From JAJPHW01 sp963771505 (GTDB lineage: Bacteria > Acidobacteriota > Terriglobia > Terriglobales > Acidobacteriaceae): a DNA stretch of 64,000 nucleotides. Each line of letters opens with the position of its first letter. Positions within the stretch are counted from its first letter, which is position 1. Below are positions 44,017 to 53,732 of this stretch, in pieces. The position numbers and the translations under genes were made by a program. The notes beneath the pieces are model-generated. The model ran no database searches, was not told the DNA's origin, and worked only from the letters and a program-made list of their open reading frames with translations. The DNA is taken from the NCBI GenBank assembly GCA_963771505.1, contig CAVYTO010000004.1:1-64000 (forward strand). The letters run 5' to 3'.

Positions 44017-45099
44017 ATGCGCAGCATCGAAGACTACGAGAAGTATGCGGAACCCGTCATGCACGTGACACTTTCTACCCACTTCCCGCCGATGGAGGCA
44101 ATGTCCGCCGCTGAACTGCCGATCGGCAGCGAGTGGCAGTACGAGCCTAAATGGGATGGATTTCGCTGCCTTGCCTTCCGAGATCGAGACAAGGTCGAAC
44201 TGATGTCAAAGTCCGGAAAGCCGCTCTCTAGGTATTTTCCCGAGCTCGTTGCCGCGTTAACCGATCTTCGAACGGACCAATTCGTGTTGGACGGAGAGAT
44301 TGTGATTCCGCAGCAAGAAGGGGCTCTCTCTTTTGACCATCTGTTAATGAGAATTCACCCGGCTGCCAGTCGCATTAAGAAGTTGAGCGTTGAAATTCCC
44401 TGCGTTTATCTGATCTTCGACCTGTTGCAGGTTGGCGGTGAATTGCTGACCGGCGTGCCTCTCGATGAGCGAAGGAAACGACTCGACGCTTTCGCGGAGA
44501 TAAACCTTAGCGCCCCCAACGCCGTGATTCGCCTTTCTCCATTCACCGCAGATCCGAAGGCGGCGCGGGAGTGGTTCAACGCAGGCGTGGGCCTCGACGG
44601 AGTGATTGCGAAACGCCGAGACATGCCATATCAGTCAGGCGAACGCACCGGGATGCAGAAAATCAAGAAACAGCGAACTGCGGATTGCGTAGTCGGAGGA
44701 TTTCGCTATCTCGAAAAGAAGCCGCTTGTTGGTTCGTTACTGCTAGGCCTCTACGATGAGGAGGGCCTGCTGAATCACGTAGGATTTTCATCTTCAATCC
44801 AAGCCGCTGATCGGCCAGCGCTGACGGAGCGTCTGGAGAAATTAATCAAGCCTCCCGGATTCACTGGAAACGCGCCCGGTGGCCCTAGCCGTTGGAGCAC
44901 TCACAGGTCGGGAGAATGGCAACCTCTGGGTCCAGAGTTGGTGGTTGAAGTGCAATTCGATCACTTCACCGGCGGAAGATTTCGCCACGGAACGAAATTG
45001 CTGAGATGGCGCCCGGATAAATCGCCCCGTGACTGCACGATGCAGCAGGTGGCGAGGGAAAAACAGGCCACCCTCGACGCATTGGACCTGCGAGGTTGA
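44017..45099 (+). CDS. ATP-dependent DNA ligase, LigC/LigD-ligase type
   Basis: A 360-residue single-polypeptide ligase without Pol or nuclease domain. Motif I is EPKWDGFRCLAF (adenylated Lys in KWDG), with FVLDGEIVIP (motif III), YLIFDLLQVGG (IIIa), GLDGVIAKRRDMPY (IV) and KIKKQRTADCVVGGFRY (V), then an OB fold ending RFRHGTKLLRWRPDK. It resembles the stand-alone LigC of mycobacteria and the ligase domain of LigD, which act in repair or end joining. No Ku gene is adjacent. Its divergent neighbour is catalase HPII, so a stress-repair link is possible but not shown. Confidence 0.93.
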   Translation: MRSIEDYEKYAEPVMHVTLSTHFPPMEAMSAAELPIGSEWQYEPKWDGFRCLAFRDRDKVELMSKSGKPLSRYFPELVAALTDLRTDQFVLDGEIVIPQQEGALSFDHLLMRIHPAASRIKKLSVEIPCVYLIFDLLQVGGELLTGVPLDERRKRLDAFAEINLSAPNAVIRLSPFTADPKAAREWFNAGVGLDGVIAKRRDMPYQSGERTGMQKIKKQRTADCVVGGFRYLEKKPLVGSLLLGLYDEEGLLNHVGFSSSIQAADRPALTERLEKLIKPPGFTGNAPGGPSRWSTHRSGEWQPLGPELVVEVQFDHFTGGRFRHGTKLLRWRPDKSPRDCTMQQVAREKQATLDALDLRG

Positions 45100-45197
45100 C
45101 TAGCGCATCAAACTCTTCCGATCTCGACCGCATCTCAGTGCTTCCGGGTTTGTAGCCTCAACATAATCTGTGGACTGCGGCAAATTCCTGAAGCAGA

Positions 45198-48146
45198 ATG
45201 AAAATCCATTACCTCGCAATCGGCGTGCTCGTTGTTGTTCTGCTGAAGTTGGCTGCCTGGCCCCAGATCGCCCAGCAAGGGCCGCAGTCGGTCTACGAAG
45301 GCCAAAATGTTGCTGCCGTCGATCTGATTGGAAATCCACATCGCGACCTCACTCCGTTGAAGCCGTTGATCAGACAGAAGGCCAGCGAACCGTATTCCCA
45401 GTCGAAGATTGAAGCAAGCATTGCAGCGCTTCAAGCCACTAACGAGTTCAAGAAGGTCGAAGTTAGTATCGTTCCAGCGCCTTCAGGGCTGCGTCTCGAT
45501 TTCCTTCTGGAGCCTGCTTACTACCTCGGAGTCTTGAGCTTTCCTGAGGCCATTAAGAAATATTCGTACTCGCGCCTTTTGCAGGTGGTCGACTTGCCGG
45601 AAGAAGACCCGTATGACCCGGCACGGGTAGCGGCGGGAGAAGAAGCGTTGCGCGGTTTTCTTCGTCACAACGGATACTTCCAAGCGACGGTGAAGTCAGC
45701 GCCAGAGATTGACGACGGGTCGCACCTCGTAAATCTGAACTTCGCCGTCGTGTTTGGAAAAAGAGCGAAGATCGGGAACGTGTCGCTGGAAGGGCCGGAA
45801 GGTGCAGAGCAGGAGAGGTTGAACCGCGCGATTCGCTCGATTCGGGCGCGCGCGACTGGTGGCTTGCTAAAACCTGGAAAGCCGTACACGCCCGAGCGCA
45901 TCACGGCAGCGACCGCTCTCATCCAGCGTAGCTTGTCGCAGCAGCATCATCTCGACAGCCATGTGAAAGAATTGCCGCCGCGGTTCAACGCGGAAACGAA
46001 CCGCGTAGATGTTGGCTTCAAAGTCGATCTCGGGCCGATCGTTAACGTTAGCCTGACCGGCGCCAAACTGTCGGTTATTCCCCTTCTTTCAGGGAGGGAA
46101 ATGAAAAAACTGATCCCGATTTACTCCGAGGGAACCATTGATCCTGATCTGGTACAGGAAGGCCAACAAAACCTCGTGGACTTCTTCCAGAAGAAGGGCT
46201 ATTTCGATGTGAAGGTTGACACGAAATTCGACCATCGCGAGGGTCAAGTGTTTGTCGTTTACAACGTTGACAAGGGCCGCAAGCATAAAGTCGATCGCAT
46301 CGTTTTCCGTGGCGGCAGCAACATTCCGGAAAAAGATCTGCTTTCGGTGGTGACCGTGAAAAAGGCGCGCCTGTTGTCACGCGGCAACTGGAGCCAGAAG
46401 TTGGTTAAACAGAGTGCGAGCAATCTGGAGGCGCTGTACCGCGATCGCGGTTTCGAAGAGGTAAAAGTTGAAGGTCAGAGCATTGATCACGAACCCAAGA
46501 TCGATGTCTTGTTCAATATTGAGGAAGGCCCGCGCACTTTTGTGCGCAACATTACGATCACCGGAAATGCAAACATTCCATACCAACAATTGGGTGCTCC
46601 GGTGGGTTTCCGTCTCGCGGCAGGAGCGCCTTTTTCCCCGCGACTTCTTGCCGAGGACAGAAATCGCGTCTCAGCAAACTATCTTGATCATGGATATTTG
46701 AACGCTGAAGTGAAAACGACCGTGGACCGGGACGCCGCCGACCCGCACCAACTTAACATCACTTTCTCAGTCGAAGAGCATCAACTTGTCCGCATCAGCA
46801 AAGCGATTTATTTAGGACAGAAGCACACACAAGAGGAATTCCTGAAGAAAGCCGCTCGCATATCCCCGGAATCTCCGATGAGAAAAAGGGAACTTTTGGC
46901 ATCCGAAAGTCGACTGTATGATCTCAACATTTTCGACTGGGCCAGCGTTGGGCCAACAAAACCCATCACCGATCAAACCGATGAAGCTGTAGTTGCGAAA
47001 GTGCATGAAGCCAAGAGAACAGAAATTACTTACGGTTTTGGGTTTGAGGTATCTCACCGCGGAGGCAATATCCCCACCGGCACTGTCGCTGTTCCCGGCG
47101 GGACGAACATCCAACTGAACGGATATCAAATCGCTCCCAGCCAATCTACGTTTGCCAGCCCACGCGGGTCGATTGGCATTGACCGGCACAATATGCGAGG
47201 GCTGGGTGAAATCGCGAGCGCCTCAATTCTGATTTCTCGTCTAGATCAGCGTCTCCTCACAACTTATGCTCAGCCACATTTCTTCGGATCATCGTGGAGG
47301 TCGCTGACGAGCTTTTCTGAAGAGCGCACCACGGAAAATCCGCTTTTTGGCGCAACTTTGACCGACGCGTCGTTTCAGTTGGAGCGATTGCTAAACCGCA
47401 AGAACAATACCCGTTTTCAGATTCGATACGATTTCAACAACACAATCCTGTCGCAGATATTAGTTCCAGACCTGGTGCTGTCCCAGGACCGCAACGTTCA
47501 TCTTTCTACACTTTCGGGCACGCTGCTTCGCGATACGCGCGATAAACCGCTGGACGCGCATCACGGAAGCTTCACCAGTCTTTCTATTGGAATCACACCG
47601 ACGGCGCTCGGATCGAGCGCGAACTTCGCGAAGTTTCTTGGTCAATATGCCTACTATAAGCCGTTACACTCGGTGGTTTTCGCCAACAGCATCCGCTTGG
47701 GCTTGGCGAAATCATTCGACGGAAGTTTTGTTCCGACGAGCCAATTGTTTTTTTCAGGCGGCGGGACGTCGCTTCGCGGTTTTCCCATCGATCAGGCGGG
47801 ACCGCAGCGTTTAGTGCCTTTCTGCAACGTATTGACGGGCCAGACCGGATGCGTGAACGTTACCGTGCCGGTAGGGGGTCGCCAGCTCTTCGTGTTGAAC
47901 TCCGAAGTCCGCTTTCCGCTCGGCATCATGAAGGCTTTGGGAGGGGTAGTGTTTTACGACGGCGGAAACGTCTACAGCGCCATCAGTCTGCATAATTCTT
48001 ACGACAATTTCACAAATACGATTGGCGTCGGATTGCGCTATGCCACCCCGATTGGGCCGGTTCGCATCGACATCGGCCGTAATCTAAATCCGGTTCCTGG
48101 CATCACCCCTACCCAATATTTCATCACATTGGGTCAGGCGTTCTAG
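45198..48146 (+). CDS. BamA/TamA-family outer-membrane protein with multiple POTRA domains
   Basis: A 982-residue Omp85-type protein. A signal peptide (MKIHYLAIGVLVVVLLKLAA) is followed by about five or six POTRA domains (residues 30-545; for example VDRIVFRGGSNIPEKDLL and FVRNITITGNANIPYQQLGA) and a beta-barrel ending YFITLGQAF with C-terminal Phe. The conserved loop-6 motif SLRGFPIDQAGPQ lies near residue 860. It is ten bases upstream of a TamB gene, so it likely acts as the TamA-like partner in outer-membrane protein or lipid transport rather than as the main BamA. More POTRA domains than the three of classical TamA. Confidence 0.92.
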   Translation: MKIHYLAIGVLVVVLLKLAAWPQIAQQGPQSVYEGQNVAAVDLIGNPHRDLTPLKPLIRQKASEPYSQSKIEASIAALQATNEFKKVEVSIVPAPSGLRLDFLLEPAYYLGVLSFPEAIKKYSYSRLLQVVDLPEEDPYDPARVAAGEEALRGFLRHNGYFQATVKSAPEIDDGSHLVNLNFAVVFGKRAKIGNVSLEGPEGAEQERLNRAIRSIRARATGGLLKPGKPYTPERITAATALIQRSLSQQHHLDSHVKELPPRFNAETNRVDVGFKVDLGPIVNVSLTGAKLSVIPLLSGREMKKLIPIYSEGTIDPDLVQEGQQNLVDFFQKKGYFDVKVDTKFDHREGQVFVVYNVDKGRKHKVDRIVFRGGSNIPEKDLLSVVTVKKARLLSRGNWSQKLVKQSASNLEALYRDRGFEEVKVEGQSIDHEPKIDVLFNIEEGPRTFVRNITITGNANIPYQQLGAPVGFRLAAGAPFSPRLLAEDRNRVSANYLDHGYLNAEVKTTVDRDAADPHQLNITFSVEEHQLVRISKAIYLGQKHTQEEFLKKAARISPESPMRKRELLASESRLYDLNIFDWASVGPTKPITDQTDEAVVAKVHEAKRTEITYGFGFEVSHRGGNIPTGTVAVPGGTNIQLNGYQIAPSQSTFASPRGSIGIDRHNMRGLGEIASASILISRLDQRLLTTYAQPHFFGSSWRSLTSFSEERTTENPLFGATLTDASFQLERLLNRKNNTRFQIRYDFNNTILSQILVPDLVLSQDRNVHLSTLSGTLLRDTRDKPLDAHHGSFTSLSIGITPTALGSSANFAKFLGQYAYYKPLHSVVFANSIRLGLAKSFDGSFVPTSQLFFSGGGTSLRGFPIDQAGPQRLVPFCNVLTGQTGCVNVTVPVGGRQLFVLNSEVRFPLGIMKALGGVVFYDGGNVYSAISLHNSYDNFTNTIGVGLRYATPIGPVRIDIGRNLNPVPGITPTQYFITLGQAF

Positions 48147-48156
48147 AAAAGCAGAC

Positions 48157-51100
48157 ATGGAGAAGAAAACCAAGTTCGTCGCGTTCTTCGGGATACTAGC
48201 GGGTGTCTCTATTCTTTCCGCGATCGCAGGGCTCGGCTATCTGAGAAGTAATAACTTTCGCCAGTTTGCGATCGGAAAGATTACCGGTCAGGTGAACCAG
48301 GCTACTGGCGGCAGAGCTGCGATCGGCGGTCTGGATTTTAGTTTGTCGACTTTGACCGCACATCTCTACAACGTAACTCTCCGCGGCTCCGAGCCGGGGT
48401 CTGCGCCGCCTTTGCTTCATCTCGATGCCTTGACCGTAGGCTTGAAGATCCAGTCTGCCCTTCGCCGGCAGATAAGCCTCAGCGAACTGGTTGTCGACCA
48501 TCCGGTCGTGAATGTTGAGGTGGACGGCGAAGGCCGCAACAATTTTCCTAGTCCGCCGTCAAGCCAAAGCAGCGGAAACCCAAACCTGTTCGATTTGGCG
48601 GTCGGACATGTTGCTGTGACTGGCGGAGAACTTAATTATCGCGATCAGAAAACGCCGCTTGACGCCGATCTACGCGGCCTGAAAACTCAGGTAAGTTTCG
48701 AGCCGCTGGAGCGCCGCTACCGGGGATCACTTTCTTACGATTCAGGCACGATGCAGTATGCGACGTACCACGCGGTTCCTCATCAATTCAGGGCTTCGTT
48801 TAATGCAACGCCTGGCGTTTTGACTCTGGAATCTGCAACGCTCCAACTCGCTGCTTCCACATTGGCGTTCAACGGAACACTGAGCGACTACAGCAACCCA
48901 AAGATTTCCGGGCACTACAATGTCAAGCTCCATTCGCAGGACTTTGCGCAATTCGTTCCAGCTGCCCGAATCAGCGGCGATACGACGATGCACGGAGATA
49001 TCAACTATCAAAACCGCGCTGGTCAGTCTTTCTTAATGGCCGTTCAGAGCAGTGGAGTGATTGTCAGCGATGAAATCGCAGCGGCGACAGCGCAAGGTCA
49101 CGTCGAAATTCGACACGTACAAATCCCTTACAAAATCGCAAACGGCTCACTGGAAGCTCGCAACGCCAGGGCGGATCTGCTTGGCGGAAACCTCGACGCA
49201 AATCTCGAGGTGAGCAATCTGGATTCGGCACCCGACTTGAAGATTCGCACGGCGCTCCACGGAATACAACTAGCCGAACTGCAACATTCGTTGCCACGAT
49301 CGCAGCAAACTGCTGTCGCGCTCCTCGGCAGGATGGACGGTTCTGCGATTATCGCTTTCACAGGAGGAGGAAACAATCTTCGAGGCCAAACCGACCTTAC
49401 GATTCAGTCGTCCACGAGCGCGAATTCTTCGAAGCAGTTGCCGGTCAGCGGTGTCATTCATGCTACGTATGATGGCAACCACCAGAGCGTTGCGATTCGG
49501 CAAACGCGCTTGCAAACGCCTGTTTTGTCGGTTTCCGCAGATGGGGAAATGAGCCGCCAGTCTCGCTTGGTGCTGCATGCGAGCGCTGAAGATCTACACC
49601 AAGTCGCCGAGTTGGTCGCATCGTTCTTAAAAACGCCATCTACGATTCCTCAAGTTCGCGGCTCAGCGACGGTTGACGCGACGGTCACAGGTTCAACTGC
49701 CCAGCCAAGAATCTCCGCACAAGTACGAGCGCAAGACCTTGAAGTGCAGGGCAGTGCATGGAGGCAAGCCGCTTTCTCCATCGATGCGAGCCCATCGCAT
49801 ATAGGCATTTCGGACGGCATGTTAGTGAGCGCGCAACAGGGTCAGGCTTCGTTCGCTGGTAGCAGTGTTTTGAGAGATTGGGCCTACTCGCCGTCGAGTC
49901 CGGTGAAGGCGGACATCACGGTGAGGAAGATGTCGATTGCGAACTTGCTACATCTGGCCAATCTTCAATATCCAGTTAGGGGTGATTTATCGGCTTCGAT
50001 AAACATTACTGGAACCCAACTGGAGCCTTCTGGACATGGTTCGGTTGACGTGGCCAACGCGCAAGCCTATGGAGAAGACATTCAGTCTGTGAATCTGAAA
50101 TTCCACGCACAGGGGGAGTCGATTGTTTCTCACTTAAATTTGGCGTCCAAGGCTGGAAGCGCAGATGCCGATTTGACCTACGCGCCGAAGACAAAAAGCT
50201 ACAATCTGCGTCTTGATGCTCCAAGCGTTGTGCTTGCTAAGCTCCAAACTATCGAAGCCAAGAACCTCGGGATTCAAGGTACCGTAACGATCTCGGCGCG
50301 CGGACAAGGGACGGTCGACAATCCGCAGTTGACGGGTACGATCGAAGTTCCAGCGTTACTTGTGCGGAACCAGCCTGTGAACGGAATCAAGGCAGTGCTG
50401 AACGTAGCGAATCACCAGGCCGATGCGACTGTTGACACGGAAATCGCCAAAGCATCGATTCGGGCGAGGGGACACGTCGAATTGGCAGGGGACTACCTAG
50501 TCGACGCCGTAGTCGACACAGGCACAATCCCGATCGATGGACTGCTGGCAACCTACGCCAATCGGGCGCCGGAAGGGTTTCAAGGCCAGACGGAACTTCA
50601 CGCCACGCTTAGGGGACCGCTGAAAGATAAGGACAAGCTCGAAGCACACGTCACAATCCCAACTTTAAATGCAAGCTATCAATCTCTACAGATCGGCGCG
50701 GCAGGATCTATTAAAGCTGACTACGCACATTCCGTGATCACTCTTCAGCCTGCGGAGTTTCGCGGAACGGGGACATCGGTGCGCATCCAGGGAACTGTGC
50801 CTCTGTCAGGCAACGCGCCCCCAACACTTACGGCACGAGGGTCCATCGACGCTCAAATTTTACGGATTGCCGATCCAAACGTGAAAAGCTCCGGCAAGGT
50901 GGCGCTGGATGTGCGCACAGCGGGCACGGCGTCGAGTCCACAGGTCGCGGGCCAGATACGGCTTCAGGACATCTCGGTCGAAACAGCCGACGCACCCCTT
51001 GGGGTTACAAAGCTCAATGGCAATCTGGACTTTGACGGCGATCGCGTTCAAATTTCACAAATGAACGGAATCGTGGGCGGAGGGAATTTATCGATCGGAG

Positions 51101-52062
51101 GTTCACTTGCCTATCGTCCCACCCCACAGTTCGATATTGCGCTACACGGAACTTCCATCCGGTTGCGGTATCCGCAAGGCCTTCGAACACTGCTTGACAG
51201 TAATTTGACCTGGACCGGCAACGTGCAGAATTCGACGCTGGCTGGGCGTGTAGTGGTAGATCAATTGTCATTTACGCCGGATTTCGACCTCAGCAGTTTC
51301 GCCGATCAATTCAGTGGTGTTTCGGTGCCCTCGCAACCCGGAATCGCAGGCACGATTAATTTGCAGATCGCAGTCCAATCGCAGGACAACTTGAGCGCGC
51401 GAAGTTCGCAAGTCAGCATCGAAGGAACAGCAAATTTACGCGTGATCGGCACTGCCTCAAATCCAGTGATCACCGGTCGAACCGACCTAACCGCAGGCGA
51501 GTTGTTCTACCGTAATGTGCGGTATCAGTTGGAGCGGGGAATTATTACGTTCGATAATCCAAATGAAACCCGTCCAACTCTCAACGTGGCGCTGTCGACG
51601 GTGGTCGAGCAATACAATCTGACGTTGAACCTAAGAGGGCCGATGGATTCGCTTACGACCTCATACGTATCAGATCCGCCGCTCGCCACTGCTGACATTA
51701 TCAACCTCATAGCCCTGGGCAAGACAACATCTGAGTCCGCTGCCTCGAGTCAGAGCACTGATTCCATGATTGCATCCGAGGCTGCCAGCCAGGTGAGCGG
51801 AGGTGTCCAGAGGTTGGCGGGAATCTCCAGCCTGCAAATCGACCCGCTGATCGGCGGCAACAACCAAAATCCTTCAGCTCGCCTGGCCTTGCAACAGCGA
51901 GTGACGAAGAATTTCTTGTTTACGTTCTCGACTGATGTTTCACAGCCCGGGCAAGAAATTGTCCAAGGAGATTACAAGATCAGCAATCGCTGGTCGGTAA
52001 GCGTAGAACGCGATCAACTCGGCGGAGTTTCCGTCGACGGCAGGTTTCACACTAAGTTTTGA
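48157..52062 (+). CDS. tamB: TamB-family translocation/assembly protein
   Basis: A 1301-residue AsmA-like, repetitive beta-rich protein anchored by one N-terminal helix (FVAFFGILAGVSILSAIAGL). Long taco-shaped beta-helix repeats fill the middle, and the conserved C-terminal TamB domain (DUF490) shows VITGRTDLTAGELFYRNVRY, then LNVALSTVVEQYNLTLNLRG and ADIINLIALGKT, finishing VSVDGRFHTKF with C-terminal Phe. TamB bridges the inner and outer membrane and is thought to move phospholipids or assist OMP assembly with TamA. It directly follows the POTRA protein gene in one operon. Confidence 0.94.
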   Translation: MEKKTKFVAFFGILAGVSILSAIAGLGYLRSNNFRQFAIGKITGQVNQATGGRAAIGGLDFSLSTLTAHLYNVTLRGSEPGSAPPLLHLDALTVGLKIQSALRRQISLSELVVDHPVVNVEVDGEGRNNFPSPPSSQSSGNPNLFDLAVGHVAVTGGELNYRDQKTPLDADLRGLKTQVSFEPLERRYRGSLSYDSGTMQYATYHAVPHQFRASFNATPGVLTLESATLQLAASTLAFNGTLSDYSNPKISGHYNVKLHSQDFAQFVPAARISGDTTMHGDINYQNRAGQSFLMAVQSSGVIVSDEIAAATAQGHVEIRHVQIPYKIANGSLEARNARADLLGGNLDANLEVSNLDSAPDLKIRTALHGIQLAELQHSLPRSQQTAVALLGRMDGSAIIAFTGGGNNLRGQTDLTIQSSTSANSSKQLPVSGVIHATYDGNHQSVAIRQTRLQTPVLSVSADGEMSRQSRLVLHASAEDLHQVAELVASFLKTPSTIPQVRGSATVDATVTGSTAQPRISAQVRAQDLEVQGSAWRQAAFSIDASPSHIGISDGMLVSAQQGQASFAGSSVLRDWAYSPSSPVKADITVRKMSIANLLHLANLQYPVRGDLSASINITGTQLEPSGHGSVDVANAQAYGEDIQSVNLKFHAQGESIVSHLNLASKAGSADADLTYAPKTKSYNLRLDAPSVVLAKLQTIEAKNLGIQGTVTISARGQGTVDNPQLTGTIEVPALLVRNQPVNGIKAVLNVANHQADATVDTEIAKASIRARGHVELAGDYLVDAVVDTGTIPIDGLLATYANRAPEGFQGQTELHATLRGPLKDKDKLEAHVTIPTLNASYQSLQIGAAGSIKADYAHSVITLQPAEFRGTGTSVRIQGTVPLSGNAPPTLTARGSIDAQILRIADPNVKSSGKVALDVRTAGTASSPQVAGQIRLQDISVETADAPLGVTKLNGNLDFDGDRVQISQMNGIVGGGNLSIGGSLAYRPTPQFDIALHGTSIRLRYPQGLRTLLDSNLTWTGNVQNSTLAGRVVVDQLSFTPDFDLSSFADQFSGVSVPSQPGIAGTINLQIAVQSQDNLSARSSQVSIEGTANLRVIGTASNPVITGRTDLTAGELFYRNVRYQLERGIITFDNPNETRPTLNVALSTVVEQYNLTLNLRGPMDSLTTSYVSDPPLATADIINLIALGKTTSESAASSQSTDSMIASEAASQVSGGVQRLAGISSLQIDPLIGGNNQNPSARLALQQRVTKNFLFTFSTDVSQPGQEIVQGDYKISNRWSVSVERDQLGGVSVDGRFHTKF

Positions 52063-52082
52063 CAATTCGCTGCGACAAGAGT

Positions 52083-52967
52083 TCACGCAGCGATTTTGAC
52101 CGGCGCTTGCTCTTCGTGTTCCTTCGGAGGCAGTTGACCCTTCGAGCTTTCCTTTGCCAGTTCCGCATTCAACTCTGCTCCAACCAGCAGCGCAAACGAA
52201 TTCCAATAAAACCAACTCATGAATGCCACTACGCCACCGAGCGTCCCATAGGTTCGGCTGAAATTGGCGACGTGCCGAAAGTAAAAGCCCAGAAGATACG
52301 AAAGCCCAATCCAGCAAGAAACCGCCAATACCGCTCCCGGCAGGGTTGCCAGAAATCGCTGCTTGACGTTTGGACCCAGATAGTACAAAACCTCGACCGC
52401 CAGCAGAGTAAAGACAACAGCAACTGTCCAGTGAATGAACGGCCACAAAAGCACAAACAGGGTCGAGAGGCTGATTTTCGATGAAAGCCAGATGCCGAAC
52501 CTAGGCCCAACCATCATCACAGCGAGAGCGGTAATTAGAAGTATTCCCGTGATCGCGGCCAATCCAACTGCCAGCAGGCGAGTTCTCCAGTAGGGCCGAT
52601 CGTCCGAGACGTCGTAAGCGATGTCGAGTCCCTCGATGATGGCGTCAAACGCCGCAGTAGCGACCCAGATTGTTCCGATAGTCCCGAATGACAACCACGC
52701 CTTGCGATTGGTGGAAAGAATGTCGAGCAACACAGACTGGACCATTTTCATGGTGTCCGGCGGGAGCAATTCTGCCATAAAGCCGAGAACGCGTCCGAAT
52801 AAATCTGGGAGGGGGATCGAACCGGCCACCGCCGACAGAAACATCAAGCCAGGAAAGACTGACAGCACGAGGTAATAAGAAAGGGCGGCGGCGATCTGGA
52901 GCGTGTGGTGCCGCTGCACGTCCTGAGCGCCAGCCTTGACGGCCCGTTGCAAACCAGCTAAAGTCAC
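52083..52967 (-). CDS. YihY/BrkB-family membrane protein
   Basis: A 294-residue protein with six membrane helices, the family signature HTLQIAAALSYYLVLSVFPG near the start and GGVVAFMSWFYWNSFALLVG before the last helix, then a soluble charged tail. Once called ribonuclease BN, the family is now regarded as transporter-like with unknown substrate. It begins with GTG at 52967 with no strong ribosome-binding site. It converges on tamB. Confidence 0.93.
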   Translation of the reverse strand: MTLAGLQRAVKAGAQDVQRHHTLQIAAALSYYLVLSVFPGLMFLSAVAGSIPLPDLFGRVLGFMAELLPPDTMKMVQSVLLDILSTNRKAWLSFGTIGTIWVATAAFDAIIEGLDIAYDVSDDRPYWRTRLLAVGLAAITGILLITALAVMMVGPRFGIWLSSKISLSTLFVLLWPFIHWTVAVVFTLLAVEVLYYLGPNVKQRFLATLPGAVLAVSCWIGLSYLLGFYFRHVANFSRTYGTLGGVVAFMSWFYWNSFALLVGAELNAELAKESSKGQLPPKEHEEQAPVKIAA

Positions 52968-53039
52968 GGCCTTTCGATGCTGCTTTGGCTCGACCGGGTT
53001 GCGGAACTTCAGCCCGGAACCGCCAATTGACCATAGCCT

Positions 53040-53255
53040 TCAGGATGATTTCTTTTTCTTTGGAACTTTCGCGCCCTTCTTGCGCGCCTCCGATAAGCCG
53101 ATTGCAATCGCCTGCTTGCGGCTCTTAACTGTTCCTCCCTTGCCGCCCGGCCCCGATTTGAGCGTGCCGCGTTTCTCCCGATGCATCGCGCTCTCGACTG
53201 ATTTGCTCGCACCCTTGCCGTATTTGCGGGCACTCGATTTTTTCTTGGTAGCCAT
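53040..53255 (-). CDS. Small basic DUF6496-like protein (71 aa)
   Basis: MATKKKSSARKYGKGASKSV starts a Lys/Ser/Gly-rich protein whose core SAMHREKRGTLKSGPGGKGG and SRKQAIAIGLSEARKKGAKV are hallmarks of DUF6496, small proteins of unknown function in Proteobacteria and Acidobacteriota. GGGAGAAACGTG precedes the ATG at 53255; a GTG one codon earlier is possible. The SRKQAIAIGLSEAR motif is conserved and probably helical. A role in nucleic-acid binding is suggested by charge only. Confidence 0.8.
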   Translation of the reverse strand: MATKKKSSARKYGKGASKSVESAMHREKRGTLKSGPGGKGGTVKSRKQAIAIGLSEARKKGAKVPKKKKSS

Positions 53256-53382
53256 CACGTTTCTCCCTTGCTAATGAAATTGTTTGTTGGGGATTAGTTT
53301 GGCCCCGAGAGGCAGAGGTTGTATCCATGTATCACAACGATCATGTTCGAGTCGCCGATAGCAAATCGATGCGCGAATTTGA

Positions 53383-53520
53383 GAATTGCATGGCTCGAAA
53401 AATATGTCGTTTTACTCTGCTTCGAAGTGGGGAATCATCGGGCTCATGAAGTCCGCTGCCCTTGAGCTGGGGAAATACAAAATCACCGTTAACGCACTTA
53501 TCGCCGGGCTCGTCGACTGA
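53383..53520 (+). pseudogene. Remnant of a short-chain dehydrogenase/reductase
   Basis: The frame from 53383 to a TGA at 53520 reads HGSKNMSFYSASKWGIIGLM, then KSAALELGKYKITVNALIAG and LVD. This is the active-site segment YxxxK of SDR enzymes followed by the alpha-helix and the VNxIxPGxVxT strand. A stop codon cuts it before the substrate loop, and no Rossmann N-terminus (GxxxGxG) is visible upstream, so only about 45 residues survive. The remainder of the gap up to 53732 shows no gene, only a repeated GGATCGGTAA near 53609 and 53717. Confidence 0.75.
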
Positions 53521-53732
53521 GTTGTTGACGCTTCGATCTGAGCACTGCGATGAAGCACGATCAGTCTGATGGTCAATACAGCATTAACCTGATGGCTTTG
53601 GGCGCAACGGATCGGTAAAGTGGAATTACCCGCAAGGATGTAAGTCGATGAGGGATTCGTCGCTCTTAACTGTTTATTTGGTTAGCCGCAAGTTCAGACG
53701 TGCGAGTTTCACGGGTGGATCGGTAAGTGAAG

